DNA of 64,000 nucleotides, taken from NCBI GenBank assembly GCA_033297075.1, contig MU858055.1:62001-126000 (forward strand). The letters run 5' to 3'. Under the pieces are notes generated by a model. It ran no database searches. It was not told the DNA's origin and saw only the letters and a list, made by a program, of their open reading frames with translations. A program made the position numbers and the translations under genes. Below are positions 46,812-59,397 of this stretch, in pieces (positions within the stretch are counted from its first letter, which is position 1; each line of letters opens with the position of its first letter). The stretch comes from Rhypophila decipiens (Eukaryota > Ascomycota > Sordariomycetes > Sordariales > Naviculisporaceae).

Positions 46812-49469
46812 ATCAAGATCCAGTTTCTTCAACGGGGGACGGTTCAACAAAGCTTGCTCATCACCATCTGTCGATCTGCTGAATAGCGCATTATTCCTCT
46901 TCAACACAGCATAGCCTATACTTGAAAATGGATTGTTATCCCAGGATCAAATGCTGGATGGAATTGACGACGGCATCCTGGCACGGCATCCTTTTAGGGC
47001 ATTGAGTGGCAATCGGGGACCCGAGGACCCTCAGTGCGGGCGTATCGGCGTGATTCGGGCCGCCAGCATCCAGGCCACCGGTATAACCCACAAACAATCG
47101 AGATGGGCAAGCGTGCAACATCGCAATCACCTACCAAAGATGTTGCTGGTATAAGGAATAAAATCAGCACAGGTCTTTTCCCACGCTGATGCAGGATACA
47201 TGACTCTAGCCCATCAGCATCGATCAGCGAGACCCCGGGGTTGGTCTTATATATCGTTTTTAGACGCCAGGAAGAGAGGAGGCATTCCCGATCATCAGCG
47301 ATTCAAGGATTCGCCTTCGACGCAGGTTATCATAGAGTAATTCGCCTCCAGCCATGCGCTCAGATAGGTGGATCGGTAAGTTTAGATTCGACTTAAGGTT
47401 CATGCCTTAAATAGGGTAAAATCCATAGGGCTTACGAGATACGGGAGCTGCCAGGTCGGGACTTGGCCCGACAATCTCACCTGCTCCATGCCATGTGCTA
47501 AAGGCAAGGCCGTTCCGTAAAACTCCTAATAATTCTTCATGTCAAATCTACAGTCTTCATTATTCCCAAAAGCTCGCCGGTGACCTGCCAATTCTAACAG
47601 CAAGAATGATGCCCTCGGAGCATACCTTGCTACTGTACTAGTAATCCTTCAACATGAGCATCGCAACATCTTGGGCGCAACATCTTGGGAGCACAACTTC
47701 ACAAGTACTGTACCTATGCATGGTTATGTATATTAAAGTATCAGCCCGAGGCCCCATGACTTCCCGTCATGAAATGTGCCTAATACTGTACATTCCCCCA
47801 CGTGTTATTGAGCGTCTCTACGATATGGCAATTTTTACCCACCTATCGCCCCTCATGTTCGCCCGGTCTTTCACCAGCTCAGCGACTATCCATATCTTGA
47901 CCTTGTGTTCTATCGTGTCCGGTGTTCCACAGGCATTTGAGGTTGTCAATTAGGTTTTCACTCAAATTGTCTCTCACCTTTCCACTGCACTTGGGCACTT
48001 TACTACTCCGTCCCTACACCTGGTAAGTAGTTCAATGGGATCTCGTCCATATTGGGGCGCCTCTGTATTCGTGGATGTGATATGGAGCAGGTGCGGATAC
48101 TTCCGTACCAGTTGCTCCATATGGATACTGGAGACCATCGGTAGATTAAATTGACAGCAAAGAAGGGGAAATCCTTCCAGAGGGAAGTTTGTTTCATGTC
48201 CCAGAGTGGGTACTTCGATATTGTTTGTGGAGTGGATTGGGGATACGGGGCTCTGTGGCTTGTGAAATGCTTGAAAGTTGAAACATGGATGGTAACTTTT
48301 CCAAACAGAAACACTTTGAGATACCTATGGTAGGAAACAAGAGTGTATTAACCGAGTTACCATCCTTTCTTCGGCTTGCTTTGGATGTGTTTTTACAAAA
48401 ATTGGACGCTAGATGTGCTGCACCGGACAGAGAGTTGTGTCAAATACATCTATTATACTGTATCGTATCGTCCTGGAAGAACATCCAACACACCGGGCCA
48501 ATCATGGGGCAGCGAAACACCAAGCACAAAAACGGCAGAATGGCACTTCTCGATTCTCGAGTCTTGCCCACATTACATATCGTGGTTGGCCAGGGCACTT
48601 TTACTCCTCACTTCCTATCCTACCTTTTCGCTTGCTGTTCACGGTCTGTCATCTGAATTGGACTCTGATTTTTATTTTTTATATTCACCAACTGCGTGTT
48701 CTTAGGCGCACACTTCCAGGCCCAGGCTGCGCAAAACACAGCTGAAGTTGGCTCAATGATCTTTCTTCCATCCTCGCCAACGAATGATAGTTTGCCATCA
48801 TTTTCAATGCACGCCCCATAGTCGCTCCCTCATGCATCTTTATATCTCACCACCCCCCATCTTTTGGACACTAGGCATTTCCAGAGCCAGTACTGTATCG
48901 GACAACGCCGCGCATCAATCCAATCCCAAATCCGAGATCCAAAGGAAGTCCGGAGGCCACGCCACAAGGCAGCCAGCCGAACAGTCCGACAGTCGGTGCT
49001 GGGCCCTTGCAAAACTAAAAAAGCGCCGCCCGCAACAATCCAAACCAAAAGACAGAAAAAGCTCTACCCCGCGATAAGCAAGACAACAAAAGAGAGTGTG
49101 GCTGGCGGAGAGCGGCATCATCTCAGAAACCCCAGCACAGCGGATCTCTGGGTTGCGCCAAGCTCAGGGGGGAATTGGGCTGCAAATCCCTGAAGCAGCA
49201 GCACCCAGCGGCACCCAGCCCGGGGCTGAAAAAGGGCAAGGGGGGTTGGAATTTGCATCTTGGCTCACACGCTGTTGGTGATCATCCAAAACCGTGTAAT
49301 TCGTTAGGACCAAAGGCGACCAAAACTGCGGTATTTGCAGGATATCAAAGTATCATGTGAAGAAAAGAAAAAAAGAGAGAATTTCGCCCAAATCTAGCGC
49401 AACACCAGCCTGTCGGACGGTTGGGAATTTGTTTTCTCTGGGGGCGCTTCATACAAAAGCCATCTCAAC

Positions 49470-52400
49470 ATGACGAGGCCCGGGATTATTCGTGCTGGTA
49501 AGTGTCAATGCTCCGTTTCTGCTTGGCCGCACCCCCCTGGCCGCCCCATGCTCGTTCCTTCATCTCCTTTTTCTCACCATCCCCAATTGCAAGTGTGGCC
49601 CAGTAACTTTTTGTTCTGTGGCGTGGCTGGTTGAGCCCTTTTTCGCGCCTTCCCCCTGTTGTCAGTGTTGTGCTCTGTAACAGTTTCCGTGCTCCGTATT
49701 CCCAAGAAGAAATGTTTCCCATCAACTCAAACCTCGGGACCACTATCCGTTGTTCTAGTTCAGCGCCCTAACTTGTACAGACACCATCGACCTCCAAGAC
49801 CATAAAGCGCCCTCCGCCCAAGACCACCGCAGGCCCATAGCAACCGTCGGCGGCTCCTTCGCTGCGCACCAGGCTGAGACCCTTCGCGAGGCCTTAGCAG
49901 GGACAGCTGAGGAGAGGTTGCGCAGCCCGCGCATCTCGTGGAACAACGGTGACGTGGGTGTTCCCCAACACCACGCCGAGGAGCGCCCATTATCTGGCGT
50001 CGTTGACTCCGCGACCTGTCAGCAAAGGGGCCTGCAAGACGATAGCGACACCCACAAAGCCCAACCTAGTACCATGCCCGCCGGCCCCCAGCAAGACGCC
50101 CTGGCCATAGCCCAGAATGGCGGCTCGAACCACGATGGCGACGATGGCGACCTGGACGATACCGAGGTCGATATGGATGATGATATGATGGACAAGATCT
50201 CGAGTTCCCCCTCAATTGAAGATGGTGGGTCTACATTCATCATTGCTTCTCTCCCCAGCCCCTGTAGGCATCATGCTCGCAGCCGAGCGCCGCCCTCCCC
50301 TGATAGCCGGTCGGCTTCGCCAACGATCAGTGAGGCGAGGTCATCTTCTCCATACCTCGACCAGCCTGACCATCTACCACTGTACCGACAAGATCACAAG
50401 CCAAAGTCGGTCCACCCTGCACCCCTTGTTAGCCATCATCATCCCTCTGGTAAGTATTCTGCTGCCCAGGCCTCGGCCGAAGGACCACCATTATCCAACT
50501 CGAACGACTCCGTCACGACTATGTATGGCATCGACGACGACGACGACGACGACGACGAGCCAGGTTCAAAAAAGGTCCAGACATGTTTAGGGGGAGGCAT
50601 GCAGGACGACTTGGAAGAGAAGAGTTATGAGCCTGGGAGCAAACGATACAAGACCGACAAATACGATCCTGCCCGGAAATGGACCTCGTCCCACGACTCC
50701 CAAACAGACGGACTTGGATCGCCAGAATTACTACCGACCTACCCCGACTACGACGAATCCGAACTGACAGTTGCCTATTATGCTGACGAAGAGGATGATG
50801 ATGATGGCAATTTCTCTTGTCTTGATGATTCCAGATTTCTCGACTCAGGCTGGGGAGGCGAATGCTTACAAGACACAGAGGATATCGATTTCGAACTCGT
50901 CTACGCACTACACACCTTCGTTGCAACAGTAGATGGACAAGCAAACGCGACAAAGGGCGATGCTATGGTCCTGCTCGACGACTCCAACAGTTACTGGTGG
51001 CTTGTACGAGTTGTAAAAGACGCCAGCATCGGTAAGTCGGGAGTGATCCACATATTGGGTAGCTTTATTCTGACCTTCTAGGCTACCTACCCGCCGAACA
51101 CATCGAGACGCCAACCGAGAGACTCGCTCGTCTCAACAAACACAGGAACATTGACGTAAGTTGAGAAAAAGACAAACTGGGACCCGTTCATTGTATTGAC
51201 ATGGGTCACTGTACAGTTATCAGCAACCATGCTTGGCGATCAAGCAGAAAAATCGCGTAATCCTTTAAAGTCAGCGATCAAAAGACGAAAAACCAAGACG
51301 GTGCAATTTGCGGCAGGGGAGCAGGTAGATTACTATGACCTGGATTATTCAACCGAGGAAGAGGAACTGGAAATGGAATACTTTGCTCAGCAGCAAGGAC
51401 AACAGGCGCAAGAGACGGTCTCCCAGCAGTCATCAACGGAAGCCGATGCCGAAGACGAAACGGCCAAGGTAGAACCACTACGGCCCAGGACACAACAGAA
51501 AGAAGCTAAAACCGACTCTAAAAAGCGAGATATTACCGGCTCTGAACCCACGAATGGTGTCAGCAAATCCCGGGATAGTGAGGAGATATTCGAGACCAAG
51601 AGTGGGGACGGACCTAAGAAATCCAGCGATGGGACTGTTCGCGATTCCTTCTTCAAGGACGACACGGTGGAAACCAAGAAGATAACGCTGACCCCGAACC
51701 TTCTACGGGATGATACCGCGCCGAGATCATCGAGTGACTCCAGGGAGCTTAAGCAGCGCCCGAGTCTCGACAAGCTCGAGAAGGACAATGTTTTCGGAAA
51801 AGATGACAAAAAGAAGAAGGACAAGAAGGAAAAGGATAAGAAGCCAGGTTCATTTCGAAGTCTCTTCTCGCGGAAGGATAAGAAATCCAAAGACGACGAC
51901 GACGATTCGCTTGGCGGCAAACGTTCAATGGATGTCGATGTGGCAGAGACGGTTCAACCCGAGGAAGAAGCTCAAGTTTCGCCTGAAAAGGCACCAGGTC
52001 CAGGTCCCCAAAGGAACCCGAGCAAACTGCAGAAACAACAGCCTCGCACGGAGCCATCCCCGACGAGGAAGCCCAACACTGGAGGTCTCGTCAAGGATTC
52101 TGGCCTGGATGTTCAGGCATTCTTGTCCGAAGGGAAACTCAACAATGTGTCCAACGTCCCTCCTGCCTCGATGCGCGTGGTTGAGCCAGATTCACCAGAT
52201 GGCAACGTGACGCGGGGGCGGGGTCTGAACCCGAGCGCTGCCATCTCAAATGCTTCTTCTGCTCCCTCTGACTACCGGACTCCCCTGGCCACGGCAGCGA
52301 AAAAGCGAATCGAATTGGACGACTTTGACTCTGACGAGGAGTTCGCAACGCCAATGGAGACACTCCCCAAAACAGCCGCCCCGGTTGTGTCGCAGAAAAC

Positions 52401-53014
52401 GGAACAGACGGGCTACCCAGACGATTATCAACAAATGTCGCAAGGCTCGGAGAGGACAGACACAGAGGCGAGCAAGGCTTCTGCTTCAAATGGCAGAACC
52501 ACACCGCCTCAACAGAGAGCGGAACGTTTGTCGGAATCACCTGTTCAGGTATCACCCGTCACAACGGCAAACCCGCCGCCCTTGATGAGGGACAGCTCCA
52601 GCCAGGAGGAGGATCCTTCTTCGCCACGGTCTACACCATCCCCGGAATTGGTAGAACACGACGAGGATGGAGAGGTGGCCAGCAAGAAGGATTCCATGAC
52701 GACCACCACGTCTGCCACAGCCATGTCCTGGAACGATGTGAGCCTTCGCGCCTTCTTCGATTCCAGCTCTGAGATCCGCGACATGCTTGTTGTTGTCTAT
52801 GATAAGACAGATGTGACGCCGGCCGGGCCTGAACACCCAGTTGCCGGAACATTGTTCAAGGAGCCCAAGGCGGCATTGGCAGAAATAACAACCGTAAGTC
52901 TTCTTGTACCCAGTCGTGTTCTGGCGACGGTTTCACTGACACAGCTTTTAGCAACTCGACAATATGCTCGGTGACTGGTTGGCCAGAAAACAGCGGTCTC
53001 GAGGGACCCTCTAA
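49470..53014 (+). CDS. TEA4: Cell-polarity protein Tea4/Bud14 (SH3, PP1-binding)
   Basis: Cortical polarity factor that recruits type-1 phosphatase and formin regulators to growth sites. Exons 49470-49497, 49781-51031, 51082-51155, 51217-52893 and 52952-53014 give 1030 aa. The 28-base first exon (MTRPGIIRA) was chosen because it joins in frame to DTIDLQDHKAPS, the usual start of mould orthologues; without it no ATG occurs until 50074. Seen: disordered acidic N-terminus with a run of nine Asp, SH3 domain at about residues 377-445 (FELVYALHTFVATVDGQANA, YWWLVRVV, GYLPAEHIETP), an RVxF-type phosphatase-docking motif KTVQF at 478-482 followed by acidic residues, a Lys-rich segment, a long disordered part, and a short conserved end (WNDVSLRAFFDSSSEIRDML, QLDNMLGDWLARK). 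The last intron is 58 bp, phase 0. Confidence 0.92.
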
Positions 53015-54039
53015 GACGATACCTATTTTGACACGTTCCTGCTTTCGGCTGTACTAATACCACCTTTTTTGTTTGGATTTATGACACCCTTATCCTTCTA
53101 TCGTCCTTCGTGGCAAGCCCTTTTTGTTCCTAGTTTATGTACTCACGACCCTACACCCATGGCTTTTCTCTTTCTTTCGTACCGGTTAAGGGTGGAAGCC
53201 GCCTCACCTTCTGCAGCTCTCGGTTCCCGTTATTACTATGATTATCCTCCTGTTCGTCGCGGTTCATTTGGGTGGCGTTCGAAGGCCCCGAATGCTAAGC
53301 GAGTCTTATTTTTTTCAGCATTTCTTAGTTGGGAGTAAGGGAAGGCTGAGACCTTGAGAGGTAAAAATTGGCCCTGTTTGGAATTAGGATTGCGCTGGGA
53401 GTATGTGTTCTGTATTCTAAACCAACAGAATCAAATCATGTTGGAGTCGGATGATGGAAGACTTATACCAGACACATACTACCTACTCCTTACTTATTAT
53501 ACATACAATACCCTGCCAACAGTAACGCTCATTGCTGCCCGGAAGTAGAGACAGCGATGTCTAGGCCAGAACAAAGGAGAGAGATGATGACGAACAACAA
53601 CGTCCATCCAACAAGTATTTTCCCCCAGGCTGTTTCCTCTAACAGACGTAGTATTCAGTAACTCTATCCGGATGTCGAAACTGCTATATTATAGCATCTC
53701 GGTGGTACGGTACTTTACAATAAAGTTGCATCACGGAGCACAGATCACAGGTGTTTTCCGGGAGCTACTGTGGACCTCAAGAGCCGAGGTACGGGGTCCT
53801 ACCTTGAAGCGTTTTGGGGAACTTTGAAATCCACCACTTCATTAGAAGTTTTGATGGGCCGGAGCTAGCTCTAGCTAGCTAGATGGCTTGGCGGGTTTGC
53901 TTGGGGGTTTAGAATAGTATAGAATAATGTTCGTATTGTTGACGTCTTTGATATTTTCTTCGTTTTCCTCTACGGACTTTTGTTTCTCGAACTGTACCAC
54001 ACACGATCAGGAAAGGAAAATTTCCAAACATAAACAGCA
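53015..54039. other. Intergenic, TEA4 3' side and MAPEG promoter
   Basis: 1 kb without a credible gene. AGCTAGCT-type short palindromic repeats occur at about 53866-53882. Confidence 0.5.
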
Positions 54040-55016
54040 ATGGCTTCATTCTTGGACAACGCGGCCAACTGGTCTCTTCACTCGGTATGTCTTTTTTTCT
54101 CTTTTGTCTGTTTACTGTTCTTGTCCCAATGTCTGCAGGCGGGATAAGCGGATGTAAATTCTTGTTCAAAAAGAAACACCAAGCTCAGCCAGGTCTTTTG
54201 ATATCTTTGTCCAGTCCTTGCTCTTTCATAACAACCAACCGTAACTAACATTTGTGGTGTCTCGTTTGCACAGGTCCCCGTGGCTTTCCTCCTTTGCATG
54301 CTCCCCCATGCATATGCCATCAAGACCGCTGGGGACAAGTATGATGTCAATCTGTGAGTCTCTTCTCTCCCCCACCGGTATCACAACCCACCGAGGAGAT
54401 CCGAACAGAATGACTGACTGCCGGTGTGTGTTGTGAAATATAGTCCTGCTCGCACTATTGAGCTTCTTTCTAGCGACAAGACCTTTGACAAGGTGGTATG
54501 TACAGCTTGCTTCCCTCGCTCCTTCTGGTTTTGTTCGCCTGTTGTGTTATACCTTCCTTCCCTTCCCCTTTCACATCGGCCCTCCCTTCCTCGACTTCCT
54601 TCCCCTTTAACTCACCTCACTTCGTACCGACACCGACCCAACAATCGGTATATCCACAATCAAGTTCAACTTGCATCCCTTCCTTTTCCCTCCAGGAAAA
54701 AAATAGAAGCTAACCCACCTGCCTGCAGAAACTGAACCGCTTCCGCCGCGCCAAAGCTGCCAGCGCAAACGGCTTCGAGACACTGGCCCTCTACGCAGGC
54801 GGCATCGTAGCGGCCAACGCGGCGGGCGTTGCCACCCCTACCTTGAACAAGCTCGCCCTCTCGTATCTCATCTCGAGGGGTCTGTTCAACTACATTTATG
54901 TTTTCCTGCAGGACAACAAGAAGTTTGCGCCTGTAAGGACGCTGGTCTGGATGATGGGGATTGGTATCATCTTTGGGCTGTATATCTCTGCTGGGAATGC
55001 TTTTAGCCAGGCTTAG
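54040..55016 (+). CDS. MAPEG-family membrane protein
   Basis: Small four-helix membrane protein of the MAPEG family, which includes microsomal glutathione transferases and eicosanoid enzymes; many fungal members have no assigned substrate. Exons 54040-54084, 54274-54353, 54444-54495 and 54729-55016 give 154 aa, the normal family length. Introns are 189, 90 and 233 bp, long for this window. Seen: first helix VPVAFLLCMLPHAYAIK, then KLNRFRRAKAASANGFETLA, the fungal form of the MAPEG signature between helices 1 and 2 (basic residues, Asn, Gly, Phe, Glu), helix 2 with AGGIVAANAAGV, and helices 3-4 ending GIGIIFGLYISAG. Membrane location (ER or outer mitochondrial) and reaction are inferred from the family only. 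Confidence 0.85.
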
Positions 55017-55996
55017 GGCTTGATTTGTCTTACCTGCCTTGCCTAGGCCGCCCTGAGGAGGAGGGTGAGGTGAATTGGAAACCTTTATTGTCTGGTGGTG
55101 TTTTGGAGAATTAATTTGAGGTAAACACTTTGGGGCGGGTAACGGGACTGGACACGGACGAGAAGCGTTGTATATACTTACTTGTTCTTGATAATAGGGG
55201 TGTATATATCTATGGAGAATATAGCAGTTGATGGACCAGTTCAGCAAGCCCAATCACCAATGTACCAATATGGTCAAGACCTCCGTGAGGCGGCACACCA
55301 AACTTGACGGAAGAACCTGTACAAACATTCTCAGGGATGGGGGGACTCTTGGATCAATGGGCCCCTTGCGTGAATTCGAACACTCGAGGTTCACCTAACG
55401 GCATACTTACCCAAGGACAGAACTACAAAGGTTGATTCCGTAAGGGATAACTAGTTATTTAGCTGAATTGAACTAGAACTATATCGGCTATCAAAGTTGA
55501 GTGTCTAACTGATGATGTGTTTGTGATGCGCCATTGTCGAGATGTATCAAGGACAAGAAATGATCAATCAAGAGCCTGATACAAGTTTCTAGCTCCCAGA
55601 TGGTGTTGTTGTAGAGTTTATTTGGAACTATACCAGTAGTACATTGAAGGGAGAAATTGGAAAAAAGGAGAGCTTGTTGAAGAATTCGACGGCTGCTCTT
55701 GGTACTTTGAGAGGATTTTTGTAGTCTTTTACCCACAAAGTAGGGATGGTAGGGATTGCGGGCTAAAATTCTGCTGCATTCATGTCGTAGCTATGTTGGT
55801 CGGTGATTTTATTACCACCATATTGTCAGATCTTGTTCTTAGGTATCGTTTTATCTCAATAAAGCCAACCCAATCTAAACCACCTGTCCGTATGTCTCCA
55901 AAGCAAATGCATATCAAATACCAACGATGAAAACAAGACGCTGGAAAATGACTAGACAGGGAAGAATTTGCAGCAGAATATGAGTAATAATAATAT
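55017..55996. other. Intergenic, convergent 3' ends of MAPEG and UPRT genes
   Basis: About 1 kb, AT-rich, no credible gene. One sequence at 55365-55395 with TTCGAA looks like a tRNA B box but lacks the rest of a tRNA. Confidence 0.5.
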
Positions 55997-56810
55997 TTAC
56001 TTGCCAATGGTGAGAAACAACCGGTCACCGACATCACCCAGACCAGGCTTCAACATGCCCCGGTCCGTGAGCTCTTCGTCAACCCCGGCCAGCCAGATAT
56101 CGACGGCCTCGGGCCATTCCTCGGCAGCCTTGGTGACGCCCGAAGCCGCCCCGATGACGGCCAGTACAATGATGCGCTGAACGCCCCATTCCTTAAGAGT
56201 CTGGATGGCGGCGGCGCAGGTGCCACCTGTGGCGATCACGGGGTCCAAGAGGATGGCGAGGCGGGACGCGCCGGCACCGGTCTCGTTGTGGTTGGGCAGA
56301 TTGTTGTAGTACTCTACTGGCGAGAGTGTTGCCGGTTCTCGGTACAGGCCGAGGTGATGCACGGGAACTGGCACAGGGAGGAGAGTTTGGAGAGCTGAAG
56401 ATGGTGTCAGATATCATCACCTGGCAGTGGATGGGATCAAATGACTGGCTTACCTTCTACCATGCCTAAACCCGATCGGAGAATGGGAACCAAGGAGACG
56501 GATTCTGGTGAATTTTGCACCGTATTATACTCAAATCCGAGAGGTGTTGTGTCCTGAGGTGGAGGATTAATGTTAGTGACTGACCGCGAAGCATGTTCGG
56601 GATGGTGTAGTGTAGACATACAGTACGGCCGCGGACAGCAGTGAGACTTTTGGCTAGAGCTTCACACCCGAGAATCAGGGAGATCTCATTGATAAGTGCC
56701 TTGACATCTCTGGCGTTGGCGCTCTTGGACCGGAGCTGACTGAGCTTGGCTTGAAGGCAGGGATGGTGGGAGACGTGTACGTTCTTTGGTAATTGCGCTG
56801 GGCCTGTCAT
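55997..56810 (-). CDS. FUR1: Uracil phosphoribosyltransferase
   Basis: Pyrimidine-salvage enzyme: uracil + PRPP to UMP + pyrophosphate, cytosolic. Exons 56810-56622, 56553-56454 and 56394-55997, introns of 68 and 59 bp, give 228 aa, close to yeast Fur1. Seen: NVHVSHHPCLQAKLSQLRSK near the start, LVPILRSGLGMVE at the end of exon 2, GLYREPATLSPVEYYNNLP, the PRPP-binding loop LLDPVIATGGTCAAAI (about residues 144-159) and the C-terminal GLGDVGDRLFLT, which closes the uracil site. All catalytic segments are intact. Loss of this enzyme gives 5-fluorouracil resistance in fungi (family knowledge). Confidence 0.95.
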
Positions 56811-57804
56811 TTTGAAGACTGTCTACAACTAACTTGCTGCAAAGAAGATGGTTGCGTGGTGTTGAGATTTGTACGAAATGGGAAGAGAAGGTGATGTGGG
56901 ATTTGGGAACGGTAAGTGAGTTGGTCAAGGTTGTCAATGTCGGCGAGTTCATAGCCTCCATGCTCCAATCCTTAGTTCATAGCTGGGTGTGAGCTGGCGG
57001 CTGTCTTAGTTATCCCCGGCCCAAATTCCGATTGGGAATTGTGTTGTGGCATCAGATTGGCCTAGCCAAGGGCTCATCCTGTGGTACAATCGCAACTTGT
57101 GATGCATATCAAAGCAGGGACACGTAAAAGGAATCCGCAAGCAGTCAGCCCAAGAGACAAACAGTACCTGTAGTCCTGTCCTACACTGTATCAGGCAAGC
57201 TGCCGCCAATCATTATCCGTGATAATGCTAGAGGTCTCCAGTCTTATCTTTGCTTTGTACGGATATTCCGTAGAAAAATGACTTAAGGCACTGCCCAGCT
57301 AGGAGTCGGCAGTGGGACATGCACCCGGAAGGATGGATAATGGCCCCGTGACCGGAGTCACCGGACCGGGGGCAAGGCGGTGTGCAATCCGTACCAGTAT
57401 CCGTGAACCTCCCGGGTACCAATCAATCTTAGTTGAATCTTCCAGAGTGTTATTCTTTCCAGAGATTCCATGTTTGTCTTTGACAAAGGATGAGTTGTGA
57501 ATTTGTATCAACCAGATGGTTTTAGCAGCGCTGCTGAGGGGTTCCCTATACGGTATGACGTATTCGACGGTATCGGTTATCAAGGTACTGATCACGATAA
57601 GATACGCAGCGGGTCTTGGCAGAATCGTCCAAGCATTCCCTTGCCATCTTGTTCCCTGTCTTCAACATTTCCAAATTCACCAGGCTCGTTCAATACCATG
57701 CTATCAAGATGAATCAGTGAGCGACATTGTCGACTCAGGATTGCGCTATCTATGGCGTCCGGTCAAACTATGAATACCCAAAGAAGTCAAGTCCGAGTCA
57801 CACG
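56811..57804. other. Divergent promoter region UPRT/fluoride exporter
   Basis: 1 kb between two start codons. Small perfect inverted repeats at 57211-57227 (7 bp, loop CGT) and 57348-57361 (5 bp, loop CGGA, itself inside a CCCCG/CGGGG pair). No gene recognised; the frame open upstream of 57805 has no ATG. Confidence 0.5.
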
Positions 57805-59397
57805 ATGACCGGCCACAGCGATGCACCGGTCAAAGGCCACCCGCGTCCCAACGGCCTTTCAGATGAGCACGACGCCCCAGAAACCAATCGGAGATTTGAA
57901 GATGGCGTATCACAACCACCCCAACATCCAGACAGGGCGTGGGCTCTAAATTCTGGTCATCAAGACGCCGCAGCGTATCCTGGATATCCCACTGGAGTGA
58001 CTGGACAGGTCCAAAGGCCTCCTTCAGCACCAGACGACTACGACGCGCCGGACAGTTATGTGAACCTCGATGAAGTGGTTGACGTCTCTCCCGTTCAGAA
58101 TCCAGATGAGGAGCCCACCCGTAGATATGAGAGCCTAGAAGGGGTGCGCGCACGAGAACAGGAGCAACACAGAAGGCCCAGTGTCGGGCCTGTCGAAGAG
58201 AAGAAGAGGAAAGCCAATGTCTCCAAGCTTGCAACACAGCTGTACACGGTCTCTTATCTGATACTCTTCAGTATTCTCGGAACACTTGCACGGCTAGGAC
58301 TGCAAGCCCTCGTGGGCGATTACCCAGGGGCGCCTGTGATCTTCAATTCTCTTTGGCCCAATTTTGCAGGATGTCTAGTCATGGGATTTCTAGCCGAGGA
58401 TGTCAGGTTATTCCGCCATGAGCTGGACATCGGGAGTAGTACTTCCACCCGGACTGGCACAAATCCTACTGCAGCTGCTACCAGGCGGAACGATGACACG
58501 GTTAACAACACGAACGCTGGGTCGATGATTGAGCCCGCGAGCTCTTCATCAGAGACCACGGTATCCGTTGACCAGAAAAAGTCTCACGCGGCTATCAAAA
58601 AGACGATCCCGCTGTACATAGGCCTGGCAACTGGATTCTGCGGCTCCTTCACATCCTTCTCCTCCTTTATTCGGGACGTCTTCCTTGCCTTGTCCAACGA
58701 TCTGACGGACCCATCTACTCCCCGTAATGGAGGCCATTCCTTATCGGCTGTCCTGGCAGTCATCCTAATAACCATCTCCCTTTGCCTCTCGGGACTCTTC
58801 ATAGGAGCCCATATCGCCATAGCCCTCCACCCGGTCCTTCCGTCTCTGCCCTTTCGCTTCACTCGTAACATCCTAGACCGGGCCGCCGTGATCTTGGGGC
58901 TTAGTGCCTGGCTGGGTGCGGTGTTCCTTTGCGTCTTCCCACCTGATCGAGATTCAGCCTCGTCCGACGAGACCGAATCGTGGCGTGGGGCAGTGACATT
59001 TGCCCTGGTCTTTGCGCCCATGGGCTGCCTGCTCCGGTTTTACCTGTCGCTCCGTCTAAACAGCCGAGTTGCGGGATTTCCTTTGGGTACATTTGCTGCT
59101 AATATTCTCGGAACCACAGTTCTGGGAGTTGCGTGGGATGTTGCTCACATACCGGTCGATGGTGTCTCTTGCCAGGTTCTACAGGGGATAGAGGACGGGT
59201 TCTGTGGTTGTCTGACGACTGTTTCGACCTGGGTTTCTGAGCTGGCTGTCCTTAGGAGGAGGAATGCCTATGTGTATGGCGGGACTAGTGTCGGTGTTGG
59301 ACTGGCCATGTTGGTGGCTATCATGGGAGGTATGAGATGGGGCGCTAATGACGGGATGGGGTTTAGGGAATTGGCTTGTGTGCACTCTTTTGGGTAA
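57805..59397 (+). CDS. FEX: Fluoride exporter Fex (tandem CrcB domains)
   Basis: Eukaryotic fluoride channel/exporter of the plasma membrane; protects against F-. Single exon, 530 aa. Two CrcB domains are fused with a linker helix, as in yeast Fex1. Domain 1 (about residues 150-290) has the pore Asn in LWPNFAGC (N186) and GFCGSFTSFSSF (277-288). Domain 2 (about 400-515) has TFAANILG (N433) and GFCGCLTTVSTW (465-476). The Phe and Ser/Thr residues that line the F- path in CrcB proteins are present in both halves. Oddities: a disordered N-terminus of about 140 residues, Pro/Asp-rich, and a Ser/Thr/Asn-rich insertion (about 210-260) between membrane segments of domain 1. The start is the first ATG; an upstream exon is possible. 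Confidence 0.94.
   Translation: MTGHSDAPVKGHPRPNGLSDEHDAPETNRRFEDGVSQPPQHPDRAWALNSGHQDAAAYPGYPTGVTGQVQRPPSAPDDYDAPDSYVNLDEVVDVSPVQNPDEEPTRRYESLEGVRAREQEQHRRPSVGPVEEKKRKANVSKLATQLYTVSYLILFSILGTLARLGLQALVGDYPGAPVIFNSLWPNFAGCLVMGFLAEDVRLFRHELDIGSSTSTRTGTNPTAAATRRNDDTVNNTNAGSMIEPASSSSETTVSVDQKKSHAAIKKTIPLYIGLATGFCGSFTSFSSFIRDVFLALSNDLTDPSTPRNGGHSLSAVLAVILITISLCLSGLFIGAHIAIALHPVLPSLPFRFTRNILDRAAVILGLSAWLGAVFLCVFPPDRDSASSDETESWRGAVTFALVFAPMGCLLRFYLSLRLNSRVAGFPLGTFAANILGTTVLGVAWDVAHIPVDGVSCQVLQGIEDGFCGCLTTVSTWVSELAVLRRRNAYVYGGTSVGVGLAMLVAIMGGMRWGANDGMGFRELACVHSFG

Larger units (their letters stand above)
44882..49469. other. Long divergent spacer palH/TEA4
   Basis: 4.6 kb between the palH and TEA4 start codons. 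No frame over 137 codons and none that looks coding. I count eight copies of the PacC core GCCAAG or its complement (45051, 46503, 46723, 46754, 46806, 47462, 49157, 49259); about two would be expected by chance. A multi-hairpin, tRNA-like segment lies at 45506-45589. Confidence 0.5.

Noticed and set aside
50074..50076. ATG at 50074 as the TEA4 start
   Set aside because: The frame stays open upstream, and a small exon at 49470-49497 with normal splice sites supplies a better N-terminus.
55365..55395. tRNA B-box-like TTCGAA sequence
   Set aside because: No A box at the right spacing and no acceptor or anticodon stem.
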